Source: an uncultured Acetobacteraceae bacterium (GTDB lineage Bacteria > Pseudomonadota > Alphaproteobacteria > Acetobacterales > Acetobacteraceae). From it: a stretch of DNA of 44,592 nucleotides. The notes under the pieces were generated by a model. It saw nothing but the letters and a program-made list of their open reading frames with translations. It searched no databases and was not told the origin of the DNA. Position numbers and translations under genes: made by a program. This document shows positions 1 to 10,492 of this stretch, in pieces; positions within the stretch are counted from its first letter, which is position 1, and every line of letters begins with the position of its first letter. The stretch is from NCBI GenBank assembly GCA_937902425.1, contig CALFNB010000366.1:1-44592 (forward strand), in the 5' to 3' direction.

Positions 1-592
1 GATCGGCGCCGACGTCCGCGCCTTTGGTGAAAATGCCGCCGCCGAGACGGGCGAAGATGGAGATCAGCGAGCCGCCGAAGCCCAGGGCGACCATCGCCTC
101 CAGGAGCTTACGCAGTTGGTCGTCCGTCATCGGGCCGGTGTAGCCGGCGCGGAGCACGAAATAATACCCGGCGACGCCCAGAAGCCCGAGGCCCACCACC
201 AGCATTCCGGTGATCGCACCGGCTTTGAACGCCACGTCCAACCCGGCCGCGAGGCCATTCCTCGCGGCCTGCGCGGTGCGGCAATTGGCCCGGACCGAGA
301 CGTTCATGCCGATGTAGCCGGCCGCCGCCGATAGCACCGCCCCGATGACAAATCCGATCGCCGTATGCAGACCAAGGATCGCGCCGAGAATGATCAGGAT
401 AACAACGCCGACTATGCCGATCGTCGTGTATTGCCGGTTCAGATAGGCGCGGGCGCCCTCCTGGACCGCGGCGGCGATCTCCTGCATCCGGGCGTTACCG
501 GGGTCCTGCGCGAGCACTTGCCGGCTGGTGATCAGGCCGTAGATCAACGCCGCGATACCGCAGGCGAGGATCAAATATTGGGCCGCTTGCAT
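1..592 (-). CDS. hppA: Membrane-bound proton-translocating pyrophosphatase, N-terminal part (truncated by window edge)
   Basis: Reading the minus strand from an ATG at 592 gives an open frame of 197 codons that leaves the window without a stop. The protein begins [19 protein letters not shown], is very hydrophobic with several transmembrane segments, and carries family-typical stretches such as [15 protein letters not shown] and the [14 protein letters not shown] that leads into the first substrate-binding motif. H+-PPases couple cleavage of pyrophosphate to proton export across the inner membrane. The catalytic DxxxxxxxD motifs and the residue that decides potassium dependence lie beyond the window edge. 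A Shine-Dalgarno AAGGGG sits about 8 bases before the start. The upstream neighbour is a convergently facing-away dioxygenase gene ending at 740, so hppA probably has its own promoter in 593-739. Confidence 0.93.
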   Translation of the reverse strand, partial: MQAAQYLILACGIAALIYGLITSRQVLAQDPGNARMQEIAAAVQEGARAYLNRQYTTIGIVGVVILIILGAILGLHTAIGFVIGAVLSAAAGYIGMNVSVRANCRTAQAARNGLAAGLDVAFKAGAITGMLVVGLGLLGVAGYYFVLRAGYTGPMTDDQLRKLLEAMVALGFGGSLISIFARLGGGIFTKGADVGAD

Positions 593-739
593 CCGAGGTA
601 TTCCCCTTGACTGTCTTTATGGACGGGCCTTGGACATACGCGAATGCGTCCGCCCAGGGCCCTGGGTGGAAGTTGGCGCGGCGGTATGCCAGTTCCTTTG
701 CCTGTAAGCAAATGGCGGTGTGCTCGCCAAAATTGATGG

Positions 740-1711
740 TCAGGCGGCCGCCTGATCCTGGCTCAGGTGCACGTAGTTCCGCGTCGCATACCAGAGCGCG
801 TACTCATCGTAGGTGATTGGCTCGTATTTCGCCGGATTCCGCGTCGACTGGCATGTGGGCAGGCAGCTGATCACCGTGTCCGGGTGGGTGTCGAAGAAGA
901 ATGGAATCGCGTACCGCGCCTGTCCCGAGGTGTTGATCGCCCGATGCGGCGTCGCAAGGAATCGGTCGTTGGTCCACAGCCGCAAAATGTTGCCGCCGTT
1001 GACAATGAAAGCATCCGGGTCTGACGGGGCATCGAACCATGTCCCATCCGGCAACCGTATCGACAGGCCGGGCACGGCCGAGGGCGCCAGCAGCGTCATG
1101 AAACCGGAGTCGGTGTGCGGCGCGATGCTGAATTGGTTGTCCTCGTAGTGCGGTTGAGGCGGATAATGAGTGAACCGCTGAATCATGTTTGGCTGTTTGA
1201 ACATCGGGTCGAAATAATCCGCGGGCAGATCGAGCGCGACGGCGTAAATGCGCACCAGTCGTTTGCCCAATTGCTCCAGCGCCGCCATGTAGGCCAGGGC
1301 GGTTTCATGGAAGCCTGCCAGGTCGGCGGGCCATTGATTGAGGCCGCGAAAGCGCTTGCCGGCGATGACGTCCGGGTCGTCCGGGGTCCGCTCGCGGCGA
1401 AGGAAGAATGCCTCATTCACACTGGGCTTTGTGTTATTGTTGACTTTCGAACTGCGCGCGATCGAACCGCCCATCGCCATGTAGCCGATGTTATGTTCGT
1501 TGATGCGGACCGCGAGTTTCTTTTCGGCCGGTTGCGCGTGAAACCGTTCGCATTCGGCGAAGGCGGCGTGGATCAGGGAACGCGGGACACCGTGACCCCG
1601 GAGGTAATAAAAGCCAACGTTCTCGAAGGCGTCTCGCAACTGGCCACCCAGGCGCGGGAGTTCGTCCATGTCGCCGGCGAAATAGCGAGAGACGTCGAGG
1701 ATCGGGATCAT
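740..1711 (-). CDS. Isopenicillin N synthase-like 2-oxoglutarate/Fe(II) oxygenase
   Basis: 323 residues, normal length for the IPNS-like non-heme iron dioxygenases that hydroxylate or oxidise small molecules using O2 and usually 2-oxoglutarate. The jelly-roll iron ligands are visible as H199-T-D201 (in IAPHTDSGFMTLL) and H256 (in ATPHRAI); R266 in ARYAIPFFFD would bind the co-substrate carboxylate. The N-terminal half shows the DIOX_N pattern (PILDVSRYF, NVGFYYLRGHGV). The frame is open upstream to 1768, but AAGGAAA seven bases before the ATG at 1711, and the family-like start MIPILDVS, favour 1711. It diverges from the PhyH operon at 1876, with a tandem repeat between them. The substrate is unknown; plant- and fungus-like IPNS homologues in bacteria are mostly uncharacterised. 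Confidence 0.88.
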   Translation of the reverse strand: MIPILDVSRYFAGDMDELPRLGGQLRDAFENVGFYYLRGHGVPRSLIHAAFAECERFHAQPAEKKLAVRINEHNIGYMAMGGSIARSSKVNNNTKPSVNEAFFLRRERTPDDPDVIAGKRFRGLNQWPADLAGFHETALAYMAALEQLGKRLVRIYAVALDLPADYFDPMFKQPNMIQRFTHYPPQPHYEDNQFSIAPHTDSGFMTLLAPSAVPGLSIRLPDGTWFDAPSDPDAFIVNGGNILRLWTNDRFLATPHRAINTSGQARYAIPFFFDTHPDTVISCLPTCQSTRNPAKYEPITYDEYALWYATRNYVHLSQDQAAA

Positions 1712-1718
1712 GCGCGGC

Positions 1719-1725
1719 TTTCCTT
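1719..1725 (-). promoter_or_regulatory. Ribosome binding site deciding the start of the IPNS-like oxygenase
   Basis: AAGGAAA on the minus strand, seven bases upstream of the ATG at 1711. No comparable site precedes the longer possible start at 1768, so the shorter protein is preferred. Confidence 0.55.
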
Positions 1726-1784
1726 CGCGAGACGTGGCGACCATGGCGGAGGCGTCCAGTGCCGGCAAACTCGGTCATCGGCCG

Positions 1785-1816
1785 ACGGGGAATGCCAAAC
1801 ACGGGGAATGCCAAAC
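1785..1816. repeat. Perfect 16-bp tandem duplication in a divergent intergenic region
   Basis: ACGGGGAATGCCAAAC occurs twice head to tail (1785-1800 and 1801-1816) between the divergent IPNS-like oxygenase (start 1711) and the PhyH dioxygenase (start 1876). It could be a regulator binding site duplicated in a promoter, or a replication-slippage product. No regulator gene is adjacent. Confidence 0.85.
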
Positions 1817-1875
1817 ATGGCGGACCGCGCGAGCCCGCGCTACACTTGCGGCAAGCTTTGCCTCAGGAGGACGTC

Positions 1876-2769
1876 ATGCTCACCGCCGCGCGGATCAGGG
1901 AATACAACGAGGTCGGCGCCATCGTCGTGCCCGACGTGCTGACGGCTGAGGAAGTGGCGCGGCTGAGCGCGGTGACCGATGGCTTCGTCGAGCGCGCAAG
2001 GGGGCTGACCGGGCATACCGAGATCTACGACCTCGAAGACAGCCATTCAGCCGACAACCCGCGCGTCCGGCGCATCAAGGCCGCGCATGCCCACGATCCG
2101 TCATTTGCGGCGCTGACCCGGCATCCGAAGATCCTCGCGGTGCTGAAAGATCTGTGGGGCCCCGACATCCGGTTCGACACGGCGAAGCTCAACATGAAAT
2201 GCGCTGGCTTCGGTGCTCCGGTGGAATGGCATCAGGACTGGGCTTTTTATCCGCACACGAATGACGACCTCGCCGCGGTCGGCGTGATGTTCGACGACAT
2301 GGCGATGGAGAACGGTCCGCTGATGATCATTCCGGGCAGTCATCGTGGGTCGATTTACGACCATCATGCCAACGGGGTGTTCTGTGGCGCGATGGATCCG
2401 GAGAACAATGATGTCGACTATGGCAAGGCGATCCCGCTGCTCGGCAGGGCGGGCTCGATCACGGTACATCATGTGCGGGCGGTCCATGGTTCGGCGCCGA
2501 ACGTTTCGGATCACGACCGCCGTCTGTTGCTATTTCAATTCCGAACCGCCGACGCCTGGCCTCTGCTTGGCTTCCCTGGCGGTATCGAGAAATTCAACGG
2601 TCTGATGGTGGCGGGGCAGCCGCGTCAGCCCAGGCTGGAGCATGTGCCGGTAAGGTTGCCGTTACCGCCCGCGGTGAAACAAGGGTCGCTGTACGAGAAT
2701 CAAAAAGGGATGAAGAACCGGTTCTTCGCCATTCCTGAAACCGCGCGAGCATCCGAGATGGCGAAATGA
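1876..2769 (+). CDS. Phytanoyl-CoA dioxygenase (PhyH) family protein
   Basis: 297 residues of the PhyH family of Fe(II)/2-oxoglutarate oxygenases. The iron ligands are H119-Q-D121 in EWHQDWAFYPH and H204 in VRAVHGSAPN; an arginine at 215-216 is placed to bind 2-oxoglutarate. The region MENGPLMIIPGSHRGS is typical of the family. The start at 1876 is set by AGGAGG at 1865-1870; an open frame reaching back to 1759 has no such site. It is the first gene of an operon: its stop overlaps the ATG of the serine hydrolase in an ATGA junction (2766-2769), and an HpcH-type aldolase follows. Together they suggest hydroxylation, ester or amide cleavage and retro-aldol cleavage of one substrate, which is inference. 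The substrate cannot be predicted from the motifs. Confidence 0.9.
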   Translation: MLTAARIREYNEVGAIVVPDVLTAEEVARLSAVTDGFVERARGLTGHTEIYDLEDSHSADNPRVRRIKAAHAHDPSFAALTRHPKILAVLKDLWGPDIRFDTAKLNMKCAGFGAPVEWHQDWAFYPHTNDDLAAVGVMFDDMAMENGPLMIIPGSHRGSIYDHHANGVFCGAMDPENNDVDYGKAIPLLGRAGSITVHHVRAVHGSAPNVSDHDRRLLLFQFRTADAWPLLGFPGGIEKFNGLMVAGQPRQPRLEHVPVRLPLPPAVKQGSLYENQKGMKNRFFAIPETARASEMAK

Positions 2770-4229
2770 GCGGACGCCTCCCTGTCGAACCGATCTTCGA
2801 TCAATCGCAGCGGCTGTTTGGGGACGGGCCGCCGGATCCGGTGGTTTATGACGCGTCGGTGCGGGCCCTGCGCCAGCGCACCGTGAACTTCGCCGCGAAG
2901 CGTTATGCGGACATGATGTTTGTTAGTGGCCTGGATCGCGCCACGGCGGATCGGCATTTTCGGCCACGGGCAGCATTGATTCCAGGGGGCCTGAGCGGGC
3001 GCCCCGTTGGGCCGACCGTGCAGGACGCTCTGCTGGCCGCGTACCGGGATGGGCGTTTCGCTATCGAGACCGATGGTGTTGGCCGCTGCGTGACAGTGAC
3101 GTGGAGCGATCCGGCCTTCGGCGACCCAATCAAGGGAAGTGCCATCGCCAGGCCCGGTTACGGCGGCATCGTACTGGGCGAGCACCACGTGCCGCGCTTC
3201 GAGCCGACAGCCATTTCTCGCGAGAACGCCGACGCGAGGCGTGGTTGGCCGATTGGCGGCGCGGTGGAAAAGCCGCCAACCGCTTCGCCCACGATGACTG
3301 CCGCGCTGGATGCGTTCTTCGCCAGTTCGCCGGGCACTTATGGTGTGCTGATCGGCACGCCGGAGCGGGTTCTTGTCGAGCGTTACAGCGAATTTGGCAC
3401 TGCGGATCGGGCGACGCCAAGCTGGTCCATGACCAAGGCGATCACCTGCACTTTGTTGGGACGTCTGCTGCATGAGGGATGGTTTCATTCGATGCATGAT
3501 CCCGCGCCGGCGCCACTATGGCGCGATCCGCATGGGACACATCGGCTGATCACGCTCGATCACCTGGTGCGCATGCGTTCAGGGCTCGGATTTCCGGTGC
3601 GGCATGGGGACGGCTCAACAACGCTTGGGTTCGAGAACAGCGCCGTTTATCAGGATGGGACCGATGCGTTCGAGATGGCGCAGCGGATGATCGTCGCCAC
3701 GATACCGGGCACGGTATTCCGCTATGTGAACAGCGGGATGAATGCTCTGGGCGCGGTGATCCGCGCACAGATCGAGCGGCGAAAGTTGCCGTATCATCAG
3801 ACCGTGTATGGCATGTTCGCTGACCGGTTGGGTATGACCAGCTATCAGCATTCGGCCGACATCGCCGGAAACTTCATTGGTTCAGGCGCGGGATTCGCGA
3901 CGGTACGGGACTATGCCAAACTCGGCGTGCTTTACCTGAACGATGGCGTCTGGAACGGGGAGCGGTTTCTGCCAGAGGGCTGGGTCGATTACGCGACCAC
4001 CGCGACACATACCGGCACCAGCTATGCCGCGTGCTTCCGCACCAACATCGACCGGCGCTTCCCCTCTCTGCCGCCGGAAACCGCCTGGGCCGCCGGTGCA
4101 TCGGATAATCGGGTCTTCATTCTGCGCCGGCATCGTCTGACGGTCGCCGTGACCAATGAAACCGACCATCCGATGGACCTGGCCGCGCTCGACCGGATGA
4201 TCGCCACCGCCATCGACACTTTCGCCTGA
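2766..4229 (+). CDS. Serine hydrolase of the beta-lactamase / class C penicillin-binding protein family
   Basis: 487 residues. The serine hydrolase domain occupies roughly residues 175-487 and has the class C signature S221-M-T-K224 (in WSMTKAITCTLLG) and Y320-V-N322 (in YVNSGMNALG). The family hydrolyses esters or amides with the SxxK serine as nucleophile. The first ~170 residues are additional and I do not recognise a domain in them. There is no clear export signal, so it is probably cytoplasmic, unlike true penicillin-binding proteins; this and the operon position argue for an esterase or amidase role in catabolism rather than antibiotic resistance. Translation is probably coupled to the PhyH gene through the ATGA overlap. 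The aldolase gene begins 11 bases after the stop. Confidence 0.85.
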   Translation: MSGRLPVEPIFDQSQRLFGDGPPDPVVYDASVRALRQRTVNFAAKRYADMMFVSGLDRATADRHFRPRAALIPGGLSGRPVGPTVQDALLAAYRDGRFAIETDGVGRCVTVTWSDPAFGDPIKGSAIARPGYGGIVLGEHHVPRFEPTAISRENADARRGWPIGGAVEKPPTASPTMTAALDAFFASSPGTYGVLIGTPERVLVERYSEFGTADRATPSWSMTKAITCTLLGRLLHEGWFHSMHDPAPAPLWRDPHGTHRLITLDHLVRMRSGLGFPVRHGDGSTTLGFENSAVYQDGTDAFEMAQRMIVATIPGTVFRYVNSGMNALGAVIRAQIERRKLPYHQTVYGMFADRLGMTSYQHSADIAGNFIGSGAGFATVRDYAKLGVLYLNDGVWNGERFLPEGWVDYATTATHTGTSYAACFRTNIDRRFPSLPPETAWAAGASDNRVFILRRHRLTVAVTNETDHPMDLAALDRMIATAIDTFA

Positions 4230-4240
4230 GGAAACCTGCC

Positions 4241-5023
4241 ATGATCGTTCGCAACGTCGCCCGTGAGAAACTCGAGAAAGACCAGCTCTCGCTTGGGGTT
4301 GGGGTTCGCATGACTCGTAGCGTGGAAATCGCCGCGGCGATGGCCTCGGCCGGGTTCGACTGGCTGTTCCTGGACATGGAGCATGGGACGATGTCGCTTG
4401 ATGCTTGCGCGCAGATCGCGGCCGCGGCGCTGGATGCGGGGATCACGCCAATCGCGCGAGTGCCGAATGGTCAGTATTCCATCGCGACGCGGGCGCTGGA
4501 CAATGGCGCGCTTGGCATCGTCATGCCGCATGTCGACACCGCCGCCGAGGCACGCGAAGTCGTTGAGAAGCTGAAATACCCTCCGGTTGGGCATCGCTCC
4601 ATGGGCGGCTCGGGTCCGCATTACGGGCTCCGCAACGTCAGCGTGGGGGAGGCAGCGAAGGCGCTGAACGCGGCGAACCTGACCGTGGTCATGCTGGAAA
4701 CGCCGACCGCGATCGCCAACGCGGATGAGATCGCGGCGGTGCCGGGTGTGGATGTGTTGCTGATCGGAACAAACGATTTGTGTGCCGAGATGGGGATCCA
4801 CGGCGATTTCGGCAATGATCGGGTCGCCGACGCGTATGGTAAAATGATCGCCGCGTGCAAAAAGCACAATAAGTTCCCTGGGATGGCGGGGATTTATAAC
4901 GAGTCGATCATGCCCCGCTATATCGAGATGGGCGCTCGGTTCATCCTGTCCGGGCAGGATGCCAATTTCATGCTGGCCGCGGCGAACGCGCGGACGGGGT
5001 TTTTGCGAAAATTGCATGGATGA
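4241..5023 (+). CDS. HpcH/HpaI-family class II aldolase (2-keto-3-deoxy acid aldolase-like)
   Basis: 260 residues, typical length for HpcH/HpaI aldolases, which cleave 2-keto-4-hydroxy acids to pyruvate plus an aldehyde using a divalent metal. Visible active-site residues are the catalytic pair H48 (in MEHGTM) and R73 (in IARVP), and the metal ligands E153 (in MLETPTA) and D179 (in IGTNDL). The order follows the TIM-barrel arrangement seen in HpaI and 2-dehydro-3-deoxyglucarate aldolase. It closes the PhyH - serine hydrolase - aldolase operon; a GAGG lies about 10 bases before the ATG. Its natural substrate is not predictable, but the neighbouring oxygenase could generate the hydroxy-keto acid it would cleave. 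Confidence 0.9.
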   Translation: MIVRNVAREKLEKDQLSLGVGVRMTRSVEIAAAMASAGFDWLFLDMEHGTMSLDACAQIAAAALDAGITPIARVPNGQYSIATRALDNGALGIVMPHVDTAAEAREVVEKLKYPPVGHRSMGGSGPHYGLRNVSVGEAAKALNAANLTVVMLETPTAIANADEIAAVPGVDVLLIGTNDLCAEMGIHGDFGNDRVADAYGKMIAACKKHNKFPGMAGIYNESIMPRYIEMGARFILSGQDANFMLAAANARTGFLRKLHG

Positions 5024-5097
5024 GGGAAGGCGGAGATCGCTCGCTCGGGCCTCAGCCAACCGATGGCGGGCATGGTGCCAGGCCCACCCGGCGCCCG

Positions 5098-6306
5098 TCA
5101 CTCCGCCGCCACCACAACCGTCTCTCCGCGCGCGGAGGCCTTCGCTGATCCGCCGCACAGCAGGCTCGCGAACAAGATCCCCGCCACCAGCATCAACACC
5201 ATCTCCGGGTGTCCCCGATCGATCAAAAACCCGAATGGCACAGGCGTGATCGCCGAGCCGAGGGGCAACCCAGCGCTGACGAATCCAAATACTTTGCCGA
5301 TCTGACCAGGCGGTGCGGCGTCCTTCAGCATCACGTCGCGTGGTGTGCGGGATGCGCCAAGCGACAGGCCGGAGACGAAGGTGAACGGAATGATCGCCAA
5401 TCCAGGCAGATTGACCCAGTCAATGATCAGCATCATCGACGCGGAAACGATCACCAGGACGGTCACGAACGGCAGCACATGTGCCTTGAACTGATCCGCG
5501 AACCAGCCGCCCACCAGCACGCCCATCGTCGAGCCAACCATGTAGGCCGTCAGGGCGGTCGCGGCGAGCTTCAGGTCGATGCCTTTGACGGTATGCAGCA
5601 CGGTCACCAGCCAGGCCTGGACTCCGCCACTGGCCATGGCGCCGAACAGGAAGAACAGGAAAAACAGCAGCATGGTCCGGCTCGTCAGCAGATCGCGGCC
5701 CGAAAGGATGACGCCGCCGACTTTCGGAACCGTACGGATCTGATCCCGCAAGATAGTGCTCTGGACCAGGATGGAGAGCACCACCGGAATTCCCAGCAAG
5801 CCCTCGGTGGCCAATGTCTCGCGCCACCCGACCGCCAGCATCAGGAACGCAGTGACCGGCGCACCTAACGCGAAACCCACGTTCCCACTGAACGTATGCA
5901 ACGCGAAGGAGCGTCCAATCCGGTCCTTGTCGATCGAGCCTGACAAGATCGCGTAGTCCGCCGGATGAATGACGGAATTGCCGATCCCCGACAACACCGC
6001 CAACAACTGGATTTGCCAGAACGCGGTGGCCAGCGACATGGTCGCGATCGACAGCGACATCAACAGCGCTCCGCCCACCAGGAACGCGCGCGAACCATAT
6101 TTATCGACCAGGAAACCGACCGGGGTTTGCAACAAAGCGGTGGCGCCCGACATCAATGCCACGGTCAGGCCGAGTTGTGAGAAACTGACCTGGAACGCGT
6201 CCTTCCAGGTCAGGAACATCGTCGGCAGGCACAACACGTAGAAATGCGACAGGAAGTGCCCGTTGCTGATCAGCAGATTGACCCGGATCGTGCGGCTGAG
6301 CGCCAT
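5098..6306 (-). CDS. MFS transporter
   Basis: 402 residues with about 12 hydrophobic segments, of the major facilitator superfamily. The loop after the second helix reads VDKYGSRAFLVGG, a version of MFS motif A, and the second half repeats the layout (GGWFADQFKAH). The frame extends back to 6486, but the ATG at 6306 is preceded by GAGGACG and gives the normal cytoplasmic N-terminus MALSRTIRVN, so the 60 extra residues are excluded. It converges on the PhyH/aldolase operon, whose substrate or product it might carry, and diverges from thiC. It starts on the opposite strand from the TPP riboswitch and is not under its control. Substrate not identifiable. Confidence 0.88.
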   Translation of the reverse strand: MALSRTIRVNLLISNGHFLSHFYVLCLPTMFLTWKDAFQVSFSQLGLTVALMSGATALLQTPVGFLVDKYGSRAFLVGGALLMSLSIATMSLATAFWQIQLLAVLSGIGNSVIHPADYAILSGSIDKDRIGRSFALHTFSGNVGFALGAPVTAFLMLAVGWRETLATEGLLGIPVVLSILVQSTILRDQIRTVPKVGGVILSGRDLLTSRTMLLFFLFFLFGAMASGGVQAWLVTVLHTVKGIDLKLAATALTAYMVGSTMGVLVGGWFADQFKAHVLPFVTVLVIVSASMMLIIDWVNLPGLAIIPFTFVSGLSLGASRTPRDVMLKDAAPPGQIGKVFGFVSAGLPLGSAITPVPFGFLIDRGHPEMVLMLVAGILFASLLCGGSAKASARGETVVVAAE

Positions 6307-6464
6307 GCGTCGTCGTCCTCGTTCCGCCCGGTAGGGGCCGCCAGATGGGTCTGCTCGTATCGAGAAGGCTCTCTCGAACGATGCCGGTCTCGGTTGTGGT
6401 CCGTCAACCTGGAATGCCGCATGGCGGCATTGATTTCCGGCCTGACATGGCGATCCTCGTTTGA

Positions 6465-8498
<2,034 letters not shown>

Positions 8499-8527
8499 GC
8501 GGCGAGCGACCAGCCAAGGGCCCGCCA

Positions 8528-9355
8528 ATGATCGATCCCAGGGACGCTCTTGATGCGATCGGGACGCTCCCGGACACGGAGATCGACATTGGCGATGCCG
8601 CATTGCAGTTCGCGCGCATCGACGCGCCAGAAGCGGACTGGGAAGCGGCCCGGATACACCTGAGCGATCTGGCGCGGGCGGCGAGTGCTTTGGCGGACAC
8701 TATTGACGAAACCGACCTCGCCGCGCGCGCGGTTGGTTTGTCCGGCCTGCTGGGTGGACGATTCGGCTACAGCGGCGACAACAAGACCTACGATGACCTC
8801 GCCAACGCCAACCTGATCCGCGTTATCGAGCGCCGGCGCGGGCTGCCGGTCGCTCTGGGCGTGCTGTGGCTGCACACCGCGCACGCCGCCGGTTGGGCCG
8901 CGCATGGCGTCGACTTTCCCGCGCATTTCCTGGTCGCGATGCCGGGGGCGGGCGGACAGTCGGTGCTGGACGTGTTCCACGGCGGCACGCCGCTCACCAG
9001 CAAGGACCTTCGCGCCCTGCTGAAACAGGTCGGAGGCGATACCGCGGAGCTCCGTCCTGGGCTTTTGCGGCCCATGAGTTCGCGGCGTGTGCTGCTGCGG
9101 CTGCAGAACAATATCCTCACGCGGCGGCTGATGGCCAATGACCCGGACGGTGCACTGATCTGTGCCGAGGATATGCTGCGAATCGCCCCGGATCACGCCA
9201 GTTTGTGGCATCAGGTGGCACTCCTGAACCAGAAACTCGACCGGTTCGCGGCCGCGCTCCGGTGTTTCGATCGCTTTCTCGCGTTGGTGCCCGAAGGCGA
9301 GGCGGCGCGCGAGGCGAGAGCAATCGCGGGAACCTTGCGAGGCCGGCTGAATTGA
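8528..9355 (+). CDS. SirB1-family protein (transglutaminase-like domain plus TPR)
   Basis: 275 residues. The central part (LSGLLGGRFGYSGDNKTYDDLANANLIRVIERRRGLPVALGVLW) is characteristic of the SirB1/UPF0162 transglutaminase-like family, and the C-terminal part (ALICAEDMLRIAPDHASLWHQVALLNQKLDRFAAALRCFDRF) forms a tetratricopeptide-like repeat. The usual catalytic cysteine of transglutaminases is not apparent; the region has GVDFPAHFLV instead, as in other SirB1 proteins, so enzymatic activity is doubtful. Molecular function is unknown in the family. AAGGG at 8516-8520 supports the ATG at 8528. It lies between thiC and a methyltransferase gene that starts 16 bases after its stop. Confidence 0.88.
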   Translation: MIDPRDALDAIGTLPDTEIDIGDAALQFARIDAPEADWEAARIHLSDLARAASALADTIDETDLAARAVGLSGLLGGRFGYSGDNKTYDDLANANLIRVIERRRGLPVALGVLWLHTAHAAGWAAHGVDFPAHFLVAMPGAGGQSVLDVFHGGTPLTSKDLRALLKQVGGDTAELRPGLLRPMSSRRVLLRLQNNILTRRLMANDPDGALICAEDMLRIAPDHASLWHQVALLNQKLDRFAAALRCFDRFLALVPEGEAAREARAIAGTLRGRLN

Positions 9356-9370
9356 GGCCTATACGACCGG

Positions 9371-10435
9371 ATGCATGAGACCTTCCCCCGCGAGGCCGCC
9401 GCGAACCCGGAGCCCTTCACGGGTGAGCGTCTGACCGGGTCCGTTCATGGCCAGGTTGAGATCGAGCATTACCATCGGTATTTGTTCTCCCGCGGCTTCT
9501 GCCGCGACCGGGACGTGCTTGATGTCGCCAGCGGAGAGGGCTATGGCGCCGCGCAACTGGCCCAGGTGGCAACACATGTGGTGGGGGTAGAATATGCGGG
9601 CGCGACGGTGCGGAACGCAGCGGCGAATTTCCCGCGCCCCAATCTGTGCTTTGTTCAGGCTGACGCGCGGTCCCTGCCCCTGAGCGATGCGTCGTTCGAT
9701 GTGGTTACGTCATTCGAGACCATCGAGCATTTCGACCGCCAGGACCGCTTTGTCGCCGAGGTCCGCCGGGTATTGCGGCCTGACGGATGTTTCATCGTCA
9801 GCACACCCGACCGGGATGTCTACAGCCCCCTTGGCGCGCCGCCCAATCCGTTCCACGTGCATGAATTTGATCGGGCCGAGTTCCTTGAGTTTCTGCATCG
9901 CCATTTCCGATACGTTTCGCTTATCCGACAGCGGCCAATGCTGGTGTCCGGGCTCTTTCCGGAGGAGCCGGCCTCGATCTCCCCATTGATCTTCGAGCGA
10001 GTGGAGGATCAGGCGTTTTCGTCGGATACCGCTTTGCCCAAGGCGCCGTATTTGATCGCGATCGCCTCGGAACTTGTCCCCAAACTGGCCCCGGTCAGTT
10101 TGTTAGTGGAACGAAGCGACATCGACAACGTCAGGTTCGCGGATCAGGAAGCCGAACTGGTCCGTCTGCGCCTCGCGGAGGCGGCGGCGCACCTCGCGGA
10201 GGCGGCGGCGCGACACGCCGAGGAGAACGAACGCGAAGCTGCGCGGGTAGCGGTTGAGGCCGCGCGCAGGAACGCCGAGCAAGCCGAAGCCGATGCCCGG
10301 GCGGCTGCCGTGACGCTTACGCACACGCGCGCGGCCCTCGTCCAGGCCAACACCGATTTGGACCGGGTGAGCGGCTCAATACGACATTTTTTGCGTCAAT
10401 ACGTGCCACGGCTTTGGCGGCATTTGGTTCGATAG
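9371..10435 (+). CDS. SAM-dependent methyltransferase with C-terminal coiled-coil tail
   Basis: 354 residues. Residues ~45-150 form a class I methyltransferase: motif I is VLDVASGEGYGAAQLA (~49-64), an acidic residue ends the second strand (VGVEYA), and FDVVTSFETIEHF is the post-motif II region. Residues ~255-340 are an alanine/glutamate-rich helix predicted to be a coiled coil (LAEAAAHLAEAAARHAEEN). It ends in a basic segment, RQYVPRLWRHLVR. Part of the coil arose by duplication of a 21-bp unit. The adjacent downstream glycosyltransferase suggests a role in glycan modification or chain termination, as methyltransferase/coiled-coil proteins do in O-antigen assembly, but that link is inference. 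Confidence 0.82.
   Translation: MHETFPREAAANPEPFTGERLTGSVHGQVEIEHYHRYLFSRGFCRDRDVLDVASGEGYGAAQLAQVATHVVGVEYAGATVRNAAANFPRPNLCFVQADARSLPLSDASFDVVTSFETIEHFDRQDRFVAEVRRVLRPDGCFIVSTPDRDVYSPLGAPPNPFHVHEFDRAEFLEFLHRHFRYVSLIRQRPMLVSGLFPEEPASISPLIFERVEDQAFSSDTALPKAPYLIAIASELVPKLAPVSLLVERSDIDNVRFADQEAELVRLRLAEAAAHLAEAAARHAEENEREAARVAVEAARRNAEQAEADARAAAVTLTHTRAALVQANTDLDRVSGSIRHFLRQYVPRLWRHLVR
10171..10212 (+). repeat. 21-bp in-frame tandem repeat in the coiled-coil region
   Basis: Two adjacent 21-bp units starting CCTCGCGGAGGCGGCGGCGC differ only at their last base. Each encodes LAEAAAH or LAEAAAR, one heptad of the methyltransferase coiled coil. The unit length is a whole heptad, so gain or loss would change coil length in register. 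Confidence 0.9.
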
Positions 10436-10492
10436 AGGATCTATTGTCAGGCATTTGTTAAGAAATACCGTTCATGGTGCGCGCGTCACTGG

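Noticed and set aside
1-592. Plus-strand frames at the left edge
   Set aside because: They are antisense to the hppA reading frame, which has clear transmembrane and family features.
4022-5158. 378-codon minus-strand frame
   Set aside because: Antisense to the serine hydrolase and aldolase genes, with no motif and shadow-type composition.
10141-10350. Repetitive stretch that could be mistaken for a CRISPR array
   Set aside because: The two 21-bp units are tandem, without spacers, and encode part of a coiled coil.
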